Below the pieces are notes generated by a model. That model saw only the letters and a list, made by a program, of their open reading frames with translations, was not told where the DNA came from and ran no database searches. From positions 3,211,045-3,275,044 of the forward strand of contig NZ_BMFT01000001.1 of assembly GCF_014639155.1 (NCBI RefSeq): a stretch of 64,000 nucleotides of DNA. Reading direction: 5' to 3'. This document shows positions 54,586-62,585 of this stretch, piece by piece. The position numbers and the translations under genes were made by a program. This stretch comes from Paenibacillus segetis (GTDB lineage Bacteria; Bacillota; Bacilli; Paenibacillales; Paenibacillaceae). The number at the start of each line of letters is the position of its first letter. Position 1 is the stretch's first letter.

Positions 54586-56346
54586 TTATTTCATAGCTTT
54601 TGAGAGCTCCGTGAAAATAACACCTAATGCATAAGCTCCTGCATCTGGATAACCAATACTGCGTTCACCTACCGTACCGGCTCTTCCCATCCGAGCAACA
54701 ATAGCCTCGGTTTGTTGTGCGCCAGATACCGCGGCCTCTGCCGCCTTGATCGACGCTGTCTTGATATCCTCTCCGTGTACAGCGCTATGTTCCCAAGATG
54801 AAGCATACGGAACAAGAGCATCAATCAATGTTTTATCTCCAACGACAGCTCCTCTACCAAACGATCTTTCCCCGGTATCTTGAATTCCTTTGACAACGGC
54901 AGACATCATACCGGCAATCTCATCAATAGTTAGCGATTGCTTATTCCAGGTATATTTGCTGGCAGCACGGAACGCAGATCCCCAAATCGGACCCGATGCT
55001 CCTCCGCAATGCTCCATAATAACTAATGAGCATGCATCCAGAAAACTTCCAATATCCTGTGTACTATGCGATAAAATATCCTTCCACTCTACCTTTAATT
55101 GCTTGAATCCCTTGGCGACACTCATTCCGAAATCACCGTCTCCTGCATGGGCATCCAGCTCACAAAAGGGTACCTCATTCTCAATAATGATTTCACTCAT
55201 TTGATCGATCAGATACTCGATATTGTGCAGGGATAATTGGTTATCTTTAATGATTGCACCCGTTGGGTCCGTCTCATTCTTATAAGAAACCAACTGATTC
55301 ACGCTTTGTCCTTCCACGACTTCCATAAAATTTACAGGTTCAAAAGGTTCTTGAACGAATAGAGCTGGCGTATTACATGGTTCTGATAACAACTTCTTAA
55401 GTGTAGGGTTCAGCTTCATGATCGTGACCGATGCTCCTGCCATATCAATACTGGTCATGTAATTACCTACAAACCCTTTGAATATTTTCTTATTCTTCGC
55501 TACTAATTCACGAGTGACCGAATTATTCAGCAAATACAATTCTTGTAGCGGTGTGCCGCCAAATCCATTGATCAACACCGCCACTTCTTGTTCTGTGTCA
55601 TCCTCCAGCTGCAAGTTATTGAGCAAAGCCGTCACCATCCGGTGAGCTAACTCATCAGCCGATATTGCAGTCTCCCTCCTGATGCCAGGTTCACCATGAA
55701 TGCCTACACCATACTCCATTTCATGATCTTCAATGTGGAATGTAGGTGAGCCCTTTGCAGGAACAGTGCAAGAAGTAAAAGCAAAGCCAATACTTCGAAT
55801 ATTGTCTATGGCTTGTTGAGCTACTTCTTTTACTTCACGCAAAGACAATCCTGTTTCAGCAGCCGCTCCCGCAATTTTATGAACAAGAACCGTACCCGCT
55901 ACACCTCTTCTTCCCACGGTATAGAGACTATCTTCCACTGCAATATCATCATCAACTTTTACAAAATCCACTTCGATCCCATCTTCACTAGCAAGATGAG
56001 CCGCATTTTTAAAATTCATGATATCGCCGCTGTAATTTTTTATAATTAACAACGTTCCTTTGTTACTGGTGGAGTTACGAATCGCTTGATAGACCTGAAT
56101 TTGCGACGGAGAAGCAAATACATCCCCGCATACCGCTACATCCAGCATCCCCTTCCCAATAAATCCGGCATGTGCAGGCTCATGTCCACTTCCACCACCA
56201 CTGATCAGCGTTACCTTATCCTGATTCATTTCACGTTTGGCTATGATTTTATATTTGCTATTAAACACTAAATTCGGATATGCCAAGACTAATCCATTAC
56301 ACATTTCACGAACGAGGGTTTCAGGTTGATTGATTATTTTCTTCAT
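54586..56346 (-). CDS. dhaK: ATP-dependent dihydroxyacetone kinase (DhaK-DhaL fusion)
   Basis: Phosphorylates dihydroxyacetone to dihydroxyacetone phosphate. The 586-residue protein joins a DhaK domain (about 1-330; TLISGGGSGHEPAHAGFIGK, KNYSGDIMNF, YGVGIHGEPGIRRE with substrate-binding His217) to an ATP-binding DhaL domain (about 370-586; CELDAHAGDGDFGMSVAKG with Mg-binding Asp398, 403, 405; GGASGPIWGSAFRAA). The fused form uses ATP rather than the PTS. It starts 1 nt after the glycerol dehydrogenase stop, so both work as one pathway from glycerol to glycolysis. Confidence 0.95.
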   Translation of the reverse strand: MKKIINQPETLVREMCNGLVLAYPNLVFNSKYKIIAKREMNQDKVTLISGGGSGHEPAHAGFIGKGMLDVAVCGDVFASPSQIQVYQAIRNSTSNKGTLLIIKNYSGDIMNFKNAAHLASEDGIEVDFVKVDDDIAVEDSLYTVGRRGVAGTVLVHKIAGAAAETGLSLREVKEVAQQAIDNIRSIGFAFTSCTVPAKGSPTFHIEDHEMEYGVGIHGEPGIRRETAISADELAHRMVTALLNNLQLEDDTEQEVAVLINGFGGTPLQELYLLNNSVTRELVAKNKKIFKGFVGNYMTSIDMAGASVTIMKLNPTLKKLLSEPCNTPALFVQEPFEPVNFMEVVEGQSVNQLVSYKNETDPTGAIIKDNQLSLHNIEYLIDQMSEIIIENEVPFCELDAHAGDGDFGMSVAKGFKQLKVEWKDILSHSTQDIGSFLDACSLVIMEHCGGASGPIWGSAFRAASKYTWNKQSLTIDEIAGMMSAVVKGIQDTGERSFGRGAVVGDKTLIDALVPYASSWEHSAVHGEDIKTASIKAAEAAVSGAQQTEAIVARMGRAGTVGERSIGYPDAGAYALGVIFTELSKAMK

Positions 56347-56347
56347 C

Positions 56348-57484
56348 TTACATCCCCTTGCTTATTTTAAATTCACGCCCAATTTGGTCTGCAACGGTAA
56401 TCGCTGCTGCTACTGCTTCTGCCGTAATCGGGAATGGCATCGAATGAATGGATTCTTCCTTAATACAAGCCTTCTCGGCAACTTCCATCAATTCTTCATC
56501 CGACATGTGAACTACACCAATATCGGCCAGACAAATTGGAAGACCAACCGCAGCGCAGAACGTTATCACTTCCTGGATCTCAGCTTTATCCGCATTTTCG
56601 AGGACCAATTGCGCGATAGTACTAAAGGCTACCTTTTCCCCATGATAATAATGATGAGTTCCTTCTAATGAAGTTAACCCATTATGAATAGCATGAGCAG
56701 CCGCTAATCCTCCGCTTTCAAACCCTAGGCCCGATAGCAAAATATTTGTTTCAATAATATTCTCCAACGCAGGCGTTACAACATTTCGATCACTAGATAG
56801 TTTGGCCTTCACACCATCTTCCAATAATGTCTCATAGCATAATTTCGCGAGTGCTAATGCCGTCTTGGTTCCTTTTGCCTCGGCACATACACCTTCATTA
56901 ACACCACAGGGCAATCCAGCATTCACATTGGAATAGGATCTTGAGGTTGCTCTCGCTTCAAAATAAGTAGAAAGTGCATCACCCATACCGGATACAAGAA
57001 ATCTTGTTGGGGCGTTCGCAATGACTGTCGTATCAATCATGACCACGCTTGGGCTTTGCTTGAAATAGGCATAGTCGTCAAAAGCTCCTTCAGGTGTATA
57101 TAGCACGGCTGAATGACTTGTTGGTGCATCGGTAGCAGCAATCGTTGGAACGATGATCAAGGCTTCCCCTTCCGCTACACATTTCGCAGTATCAATCGCT
57201 TTCCCACCGCCTAATCCGATCGTACAGGAGCAGCTATATTCCGTGGCCAATGCTTGTAGTCGCGCAACTTCTTCTCTAGAACACTCTCCATGGAAATCGC
57301 TTTCAACAAGCTTGATATTAAATTTATTTATAGTAAAATCCAACTTTTCCTTCACACGCGACACATCATCAGGGTGAGCGATCAATAAGGCAGAATCTCC
57401 AAAAGTTTTGACAAAGTAACCTAAATTAAGTAGTTCATCTTCACCTTGAACATATTTCGTTGGACTAATAAATGCTTTTCTCAT
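56348..57484 (-). CDS. gldA: glycerol dehydrogenase
   Basis: Zn-dependent, NAD-linked oxidation of glycerol to dihydroxyacetone. The 378-residue protein shows RKAFISPTKYVQGEDELLNL, GLGGGKAIDTAKCVA, PTIAATDAPTSHSAVLY, SGMGDALSTYFEARATS with a metal Asp, and the His ligands in GLAAAHAIHNGLTSLEGTHH and YYHGEKVAFSTI. First gene of the operon with dihydroxyacetone kinase, divergent from a PocR-AraC regulator. A cre-like site stands upstream. Confidence 0.95.
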   Translation of the reverse strand: MRKAFISPTKYVQGEDELLNLGYFVKTFGDSALLIAHPDDVSRVKEKLDFTINKFNIKLVESDFHGECSREEVARLQALATEYSCSCTIGLGGGKAIDTAKCVAEGEALIIVPTIAATDAPTSHSAVLYTPEGAFDDYAYFKQSPSVVMIDTTVIANAPTRFLVSGMGDALSTYFEARATSRSYSNVNAGLPCGVNEGVCAEAKGTKTALALAKLCYETLLEDGVKAKLSSDRNVVTPALENIIETNILLSGLGFESGGLAAAHAIHNGLTSLEGTHHYYHGEKVAFSTIAQLVLENADKAEIQEVITFCAAVGLPICLADIGVVHMSDEELMEVAEKACIKEESIHSMPFPITAEAVAAAITVADQIGREFKISKGM

Positions 57485-57562
57485 AACACGATTCCTCCCT
57501 TGACGAATTTAACTCTATTATAGGCGGACGTTAGAGGTTAATCATGGAAGGATGATCTCTAT

Positions 57563-57576
57563 TTAAAGCGTTTTCA
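57563..57576. promoter_or_regulatory. cre-like site upstream of gldA
   Basis: On the gene strand TGAAAACGCTTTAA matches the CcpA consensus TGNAANCGNWNNCW at all but one position. It lies 79 nt before the gldA start, so glucose repression of glycerol use is likely. Confidence 0.55.
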
Positions 57577-57700
57577 AATCGTATTTTTTTGTCATTTTGC
57601 TGCAATTTCATACTATCTTGTCCTATCGCATATCGAAATCTAGTATAATAATAGCAAGTTACGTCGAAGACAACTACATTCAAACGGAGAATATACAATT

Positions 57701-58738
57701 ATGGTAAAATCTCGTTTTGATTTAGAGCATATTATTGATTTGGAAAAATGGCACAAACTACAAGACTCTCTGTCGCTCGTAACCAAAATGGCAATCATTA
57801 CAGTAGACTACAAAGGGGTTCCTGTAACCAAGCACAGTTATTGCCAGTCCTTTTGTCAGGGAGTAAGACAAGATTCTTATCTCTCTGAATATTGTCAAAA
57901 ATGCGATGCACGCGGCGGATTGGAAGCCGTTCGGTTAAATAAGCCTTATATCTATTTATGTCATTTCAATATTCTTGATATCGCGATCCCGATCATTGTC
58001 GATAATCAATATATCGGAGCCATTATGGCTGGACAAATAAAGCTACGCGATACAGATGTGCCACTACTTGAACAAATCGTATCCAGACCAACTAATACGG
58101 AAACAAACGGTAAATTCAAAGCGCTTAAAGATGACTATCATTCATTGCCCATCTTATCCTACGAAGAAGTGACTATTATTGCTGATATGCTATTTCACTT
58201 ATGCACCTACATCGTAGAAGAAGCAATCCATAAGAATACGACACTTGATATGTACAAAAAAGCTCTATCACATGATATAAATCAACCATCACTCGATACC
58301 ATAAGCACTTCAGACCGTACATATAGAAATATCCAAGCGATTCAAAATGAACTATCTAGCGCCCTCATTGAGACAAAAGTCAAAAAGTCTGCTTCTCATC
58401 CTTTCACTTCTTCAAATCCAGTGCTTCAACCTGCATTTGATTACATATACTCCCATAAAAATGAAAATTTCACACTACAAGAGATGGCGGGAAGGTGCCA
58501 TATAAGTCCTAGCTATTTTAGTCGCATTTTCACGAAGGAAATGGGGGAGAACTTCTCACTCTTCATAGCGCGTCTCAAAGTCGAATGGGCTAAGCAGCTC
58601 TTGGAGACAACAAATCTAACCATAAATCAGATAAGTGATGATTTGGGATTCTGTGATGCAGGGTATTTTATTAAAACATTCAGAAAGTTCGAAAATCTAA
58701 CTCCAAGCGTATACCGAAATGCATATAAGAATCCTTAA
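57701..58738 (+). CDS. PocR-domain AraC-family regulator
   Basis: Regulator of 345 residues with an N-terminal PocR ligand-binding domain (about 5-180; YCQSFCQGVRQDSYLSEYCQ, KCDARGGLEAVRLNKPYIYL, YLCHFNILDIAIPIIVDNQY) and C-terminal AraC helix-turn-helix pair (LQEMAGRCHISPSYFSRIFT; INQISDDLGFCDAGYFIKTF). PocR domains are thought to sense small polyols such as propanediol or glycerol. It is divergent from gldA-dhaKL and so probably activates them with glycerol or dihydroxyacetone as signal. Confidence 0.92.
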   Translation: MVKSRFDLEHIIDLEKWHKLQDSLSLVTKMAIITVDYKGVPVTKHSYCQSFCQGVRQDSYLSEYCQKCDARGGLEAVRLNKPYIYLCHFNILDIAIPIIVDNQYIGAIMAGQIKLRDTDVPLLEQIVSRPTNTETNGKFKALKDDYHSLPILSYEEVTIIADMLFHLCTYIVEEAIHKNTTLDMYKKALSHDINQPSLDTISTSDRTYRNIQAIQNELSSALIETKVKKSASHPFTSSNPVLQPAFDYIYSHKNENFTLQEMAGRCHISPSYFSRIFTKEMGENFSLFIARLKVEWAKQLLETTNLTINQISDDLGFCDAGYFIKTFRKFENLTPSVYRNAYKNP

Positions 58739-58758
58739 TAACACTCTTACTACTTGCT

Positions 58759-60063
58759 TTAGAAAATGAAAATTTCATCTAAAGACCTTCCGTCACAATG
58801 ATTAAAATCAATCCCTAAAATTTTTGCCATCGTAGGGGCTATATCTACCATTTTAATATCCCCGATATGATAGTCATTTTTAACCTTATTTCCGGAGACA
58901 ACTACGTTGCATCTATAATCGTCTTTATCGGGAGAATAGCCATGCGTCGCATATTTAACGCCTTGCTTGTCCAAATCGACAATCGTTGGTTCATCCATGC
59001 TCTCATCGAAACAATAACCTCGCTTAGCTTCAAGCATATACTTTGTTGTTTGACCCACATGAAGATGATCCAGTTCATCTCTAGCATACAATTCCTCTAT
59101 GCCAGAAGCTTCATCTTTCATATCATCCCGAATCACAGCTAATGCTAATTGTTCGGCTTCTACATCCCCCTGTTTGATATGTAGATAAGCCGATCCGCCT
59201 CCACACTGAAAGTAAGCTCTCCACTTCATTTCACCGTTTTCTTCATAGATCAGCCCTTTTTCCTGCAAAAGATTGTTCAAATGTACTTTGTACCTAACAT
59301 TGAACTGTCCATGGTCTCCCAAAATCAAAAAAATCGTATCATCCTTTATACCGGCTTCATCCACTGCCTGCAAAATATCGCCTAACCGTTTATCCATACG
59401 CGTGATGACCTGCTTCACTTCGTTGCTGTCAGTTCCATACACATGCTTAGCATCATCCAAATCAATCATATGCATCATGAGAAGATTGGGCTTTTTGCGT
59501 TTAATCGTGTCTACTGCACACTTGGTCGTGAAGTCATCCAGATAGGGCTGCTCGATCCCTTTGCGAACCCGTCCGTATTTCAGCTCCATTTCGATACAGT
59601 ATAAGGGACTCCCACTTTTCAATATCTTCAGTGCTTGATTTTCGTTATTAATGGCTCTGATTTCAGGTATATTGTATTGGATTGCGGATTTACCGGATAC
59701 CGGCCATAGGATTCCGGCTGTGCTCAGGTTATGTTCGCGCGCAGCATCGTAAATCGTGGGCACCTTGATATCATTTCTAAACCAGAACCAGCTTTGCTCC
59801 TCTTCCTTAACAAACGGCTGAAGCGGATTATTGTGATGTATGCCATGTTTATCCGGGTATACGCCGGTTGCAATTGTAGTGTGCACCACATAAGTGAGCG
59901 TGGGATACACACTTTTCAATATATTGCTATACGCTCCGTTTTTAATTAATCTCGATAAGTTTGGAAGATGGCTTGCCGTTTCCCATTGATCTTCTGAAAA
60001 GGCATCGTAGGAGATGACGATCAGATGTTTGGCCATTGCCGTTTGTTCTGTCATTGATTTCAT
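58759..60063 (-). CDS. alkaline phosphatase superfamily nucleotide pyrophosphatase/phosphodiesterase-like protein
   Basis: Metal-dependent phosphodiester or phosphate hydrolase of 434 residues. The nucleophile motif lies in YPTLTYVVHTTIATGVYPDK, preceded by the metal Asp of LIVISYDAFSED; later metal ligands are in DTIFLILGDHGQFNVRYKVH and YATHGYSPD. This is the ENPP-like branch. No signal peptide is visible, so it works inside the cell. Its ATG overlaps the stop of the transporter gene (ATGA, with AAGGGG upstream). Imported phosphoester is the likely substrate; glycerophosphodiesters are a guess from the neighbouring glycerol operon. Confidence 0.85.
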   Translation of the reverse strand: MKSMTEQTAMAKHLIVISYDAFSEDQWETASHLPNLSRLIKNGAYSNILKSVYPTLTYVVHTTIATGVYPDKHGIHHNNPLQPFVKEEEQSWFWFRNDIKVPTIYDAAREHNLSTAGILWPVSGKSAIQYNIPEIRAINNENQALKILKSGSPLYCIEMELKYGRVRKGIEQPYLDDFTTKCAVDTIKRKKPNLLMMHMIDLDDAKHVYGTDSNEVKQVITRMDKRLGDILQAVDEAGIKDDTIFLILGDHGQFNVRYKVHLNNLLQEKGLIYEENGEMKWRAYFQCGGGSAYLHIKQGDVEAEQLALAVIRDDMKDEASGIEELYARDELDHLHVGQTTKYMLEAKRGYCFDESMDEPTIVDLDKQGVKYATHGYSPDKDDYRCNVVVSGNKVKNDYHIGDIKMVDIAPTMAKILGIDFNHCDGRSLDEIFIF

Positions 60064-61319
60064 AAGGTTACCCCTTGTCTATCATCATGTTCAGGCTGCT
60101 CTTTAGGTAAAGTTATAAATACGAAAAATCCAATAATAAATAGTGGGATAATCGCTAAAATACTAAATTTTGCATTGCCTGTTAAGGTTGTTGTTAAAGA
60201 CATCACCGCAGGACCAACAATCGCCGCAAACTTGCCAAAGATATTGTAAAAGCCAAAGAATTCATTGGATTTTTCCTTAGGAATAATCTTCGCATAATAA
60301 GACCTGCTAAGCGCCTGAATTCCCCCCTGAGCAGAACCAATTAATGCACCTAGAATAAATATATGCCAAATTGAAGTGATAAAGTAAGCCGCGATACAGG
60401 AAATGATGTATGTAAAAATTCCTACGATAATCATCGTTCTCGCTGAGTATTTTTTAGCTAGATTACCATAAATAATGGCACACGGAAATGCGACGATCTG
60501 GATAATTAGTAAAATTCCCAGTAAGCTGAAGGTGTCTAAGGCATCCGCACCCAGAATCGATGTGGCATAGGGTACTACCATTTTAATAATTGTATCTACC
60601 CCATCTATATAGAGAAAGTAGGCAATTAAAAAAACAAATACCACTTTATGCTGTCTGACATTCTTGAATGTGTCTCCCAGTCTTTTAAAGCTATTCATAA
60701 TCGGTTTTGGTTCAGGCTCAATATAATATCTCTGCTGCACATCCTTGATCATAGGCATGGTCAACAATCCCCACCAAAGGGCAGTGATTATAAATCCAAT
60801 CTGATAACCGATCGATTTATCCATCCCCATAAAGAGAATCAATATTAGACTGATACCAAATGGAATGACGCTGGCGATATATCCAAAAGCAAAACCTTTT
60901 GAGGATACCTTATCCATCCTATCGTCAGTGGTTATATCCACCAGAAACGAGTCATAAAAAATATTGGCTCCCGCAAAGCCTATGACTGACAAAATATAAA
61001 ATACAATCAATAACTGCCACTGTCCACTCGCAGGTGCAACGAAAGCCAGCGAAGCCGTAGCCAGCACACCGATCAAAGTAAAAAATACGAAGAAGCGCTT
61101 TTTCTTATCCTTGTAATCTGCAATCGTCCCTAAAATCGGACTAAGGATAGCCACCAGAATACTTGCAATCGAATTAAAATACCCTAAATCCATGCTGTTG
61201 TTAACATTCGAAAACATCCCAAATACGATAGGCAGTAAAGCAGTTGTAACCGCCATGGAATAGGCCGAATTACCGCAGTCATATAAAATCCATGATTTTT
61301 CCTCTTTGCTTAGTTTCAT
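60060..61319 (-). CDS. UMF1-family MFS transporter
   Basis: Membrane transporter of 419 residues with about 12 hydrophobic segments. The start WILYDCGNSAYSMAVTTALL is the hallmark of UMF1 (Atg22-like) members, and YFNSIASILVAILSPILGTI, SAQGGIQALSRSYYAKIIPK and EFFGFYNIFGKFAAIVGPAV follow the family. It overlaps the phosphodiesterase gene by 4 nt, so one transcript makes importer or exporter plus enzyme. Substrate of the family is mostly unknown. Confidence 0.9.
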   Translation of the reverse strand: MKLSKEEKSWILYDCGNSAYSMAVTTALLPIVFGMFSNVNNSMDLGYFNSIASILVAILSPILGTIADYKDKKKRFFVFFTLIGVLATASLAFVAPASGQWQLLIVFYILSVIGFAGANIFYDSFLVDITTDDRMDKVSSKGFAFGYIASVIPFGISLILILFMGMDKSIGYQIGFIITALWWGLLTMPMIKDVQQRYYIEPEPKPIMNSFKRLGDTFKNVRQHKVVFVFLIAYFLYIDGVDTIIKMVVPYATSILGADALDTFSLLGILLIIQIVAFPCAIIYGNLAKKYSARTMIIVGIFTYIISCIAAYFITSIWHIFILGALIGSAQGGIQALSRSYYAKIIPKEKSNEFFGFYNIFGKFAAIVGPAVMSLTTTLTGNAKFSILAIIPLFIIGFFVFITLPKEQPEHDDRQGVTL

Positions 61320-61433
61320 CTAACAGCCACCTTTTCACCTAGTTCTTACTGTTATATCACTTAAGCATAAGAGTCGTGTTAAATGACTGTTAAACTACAT
61401 ATCGATAACGTTACTCGATTCAAATAAATCATG

Positions 61434-61481
61434 AAAAAACCATCAAGACCTTACTCCGAGCAGCAGGTTATGATGGCTTTT
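61434..61481 (-). terminator. terminator after the metallophosphoesterase-like gene
   Basis: On the minus strand AAAGCCATCA-t-AACCT pairs with AGGTct-TGATGGTTTTTT around a GC-rich loop. It lies 56 nt after the stop codon and before the UMF1 promoter region. Confidence 0.8.
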
Positions 61482-61536
61482 AACAATTTTGGTTTGAGTT
61501 TTCAGTTAGTCTTGGAAGACTTACTATATAATTTCA

Positions 61537-62370
61537 CTAGGTGACACTCACCTTAAAAGCATCGACACTGAACGTTGCCCCATTGATAGTCAATGTACCA
61601 TTGTAGTAGCCCCGCTCACCATTTGGCTTGCATTTATAATCTCCAGAACATCCACAAACAAAAAATTTAGTCTTGGTGTAACCAGGATAGATGTTATTCA
61701 GTTTCCGGTAGAATTTATGCCCGTGATGCGTAAAAATCGCTAGCACGTTATCTCTCACCTTTGTAGGAATGGCCGCAAAAAACTTACTGGTCTCCGCTGC
61801 ACTTAACACATGACTAGGATCAACCGTAATCCCGCTCACTTTCAAGGGCCAATGAAAATCAATAATATAATAATGCTGATCATCCAAATTTCTTAACAAA
61901 CTTAAACTAGCTGGAGTGAACTTTCCAAGTGCACAATCGAGCCATACGTACTTCACCTTTGCTTGTGTTCCCGGGAAATTCAATTTCCCAGCAACAGCCC
62001 CTAAATATGTTGTAAATAAAGACTGAGTACTTGCCTCCCAATTTCCGATAGAAGCTTTATAAGGGATGCTCCCGAGTGTGCTTGTCACCGTATTCTTAAA
62101 GTCCGTATAGTAAGCATCCGCGTTATTTCCATGATTTGCTCCCGCTTGTGTATTATCTCCCCCAAAAATAATAAACTTTTTATTCCCACTGCTCACTACT
62201 TTAGGCAAAAGCTTACTAAAAATGCTTGAACTATTCCCATACCCTACATGACTATCACCAACAACCGCAAATTCTATGATCTTGGGTGTCGCTTTAGGAT
62301 TAAAGCTGCGTTTAGGTTGAAGTCTAGAGAGAAGACTCCTTCTTCTTGTGGGCTTTACCTGCCTGTTTAT
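61537..62370 (-). CDS. metallophosphoesterase-like protein lacking a standard start codon
   Basis: Calcineurin-like phosphoesterase pattern: FAVVGDSHVGYG (GDxH), IIFGGDNTQAG (GDN), SIGNWEAS (where GNHE is usual) and FTHHGHKFYRK (GHxH region). The frame is open from about 62397, well beyond the first standard start (TTG 62208), and the essential GDSH lies upstream of that TTG. An AAAGGGGTGG site stands 6 nt before ATA 62370, giving a basic N-terminus NRQVKPTRRRSLLSRLQ. Either ATA is used, or ATG mutated to ATA and the gene is dying. 277 residues if complete. Confidence 0.55.
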   Translation of the reverse strand: MNRQVKPTRRRSLLSRLQPKRSFNPKATPKIIEFAVVGDSHVGYGNSSSIFSKLLPKVVSSGNKKFIIFGGDNTQAGANHGNNADAYYTDFKNTVTSTLGSIPYKASIGNWEASTQSLFTTYLGAVAGKLNFPGTQAKVKYVWLDCALGKFTPASLSLLRNLDDQHYYIIDFHWPLKVSGITVDPSHVLSAAETSKFFAAIPTKVRDNVLAIFTHHGHKFYRKLNNIYPGYTKTKFFVCGCSGDYKCKPNGERGYYNGTLTINGATFSVDAFKVSVT

Positions 62371-62523
62371 CTTGAACCACCCCTTTGAAATGGATTAAGT
62401 ACACCTAGTGTTATTTATATTCGGTACGGGTTGGCAACTCTTGGACCAACAGATTCTTCACGAAAAATATAGATTTACTCCCCCGAATGAGATATTTTAA
62501 GGTCTCTTAAAATTCCATCTACT

Positions 62524-62559
62524 AAAAAACAGACTACGAATTTTCGTAGTCTGTTTTTT
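62524..62559 (-). terminator. strong terminator after the ABC-2 permease gene
   Basis: A perfect 17-bp stem (AAAAAACAGACTACGAA with its complement) with T runs on both strands, 27 nt after the permease stop codon. Confidence 0.9.
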
Positions 62560-62585
62560 TTATATTATTAGATCTAGAACTATCC

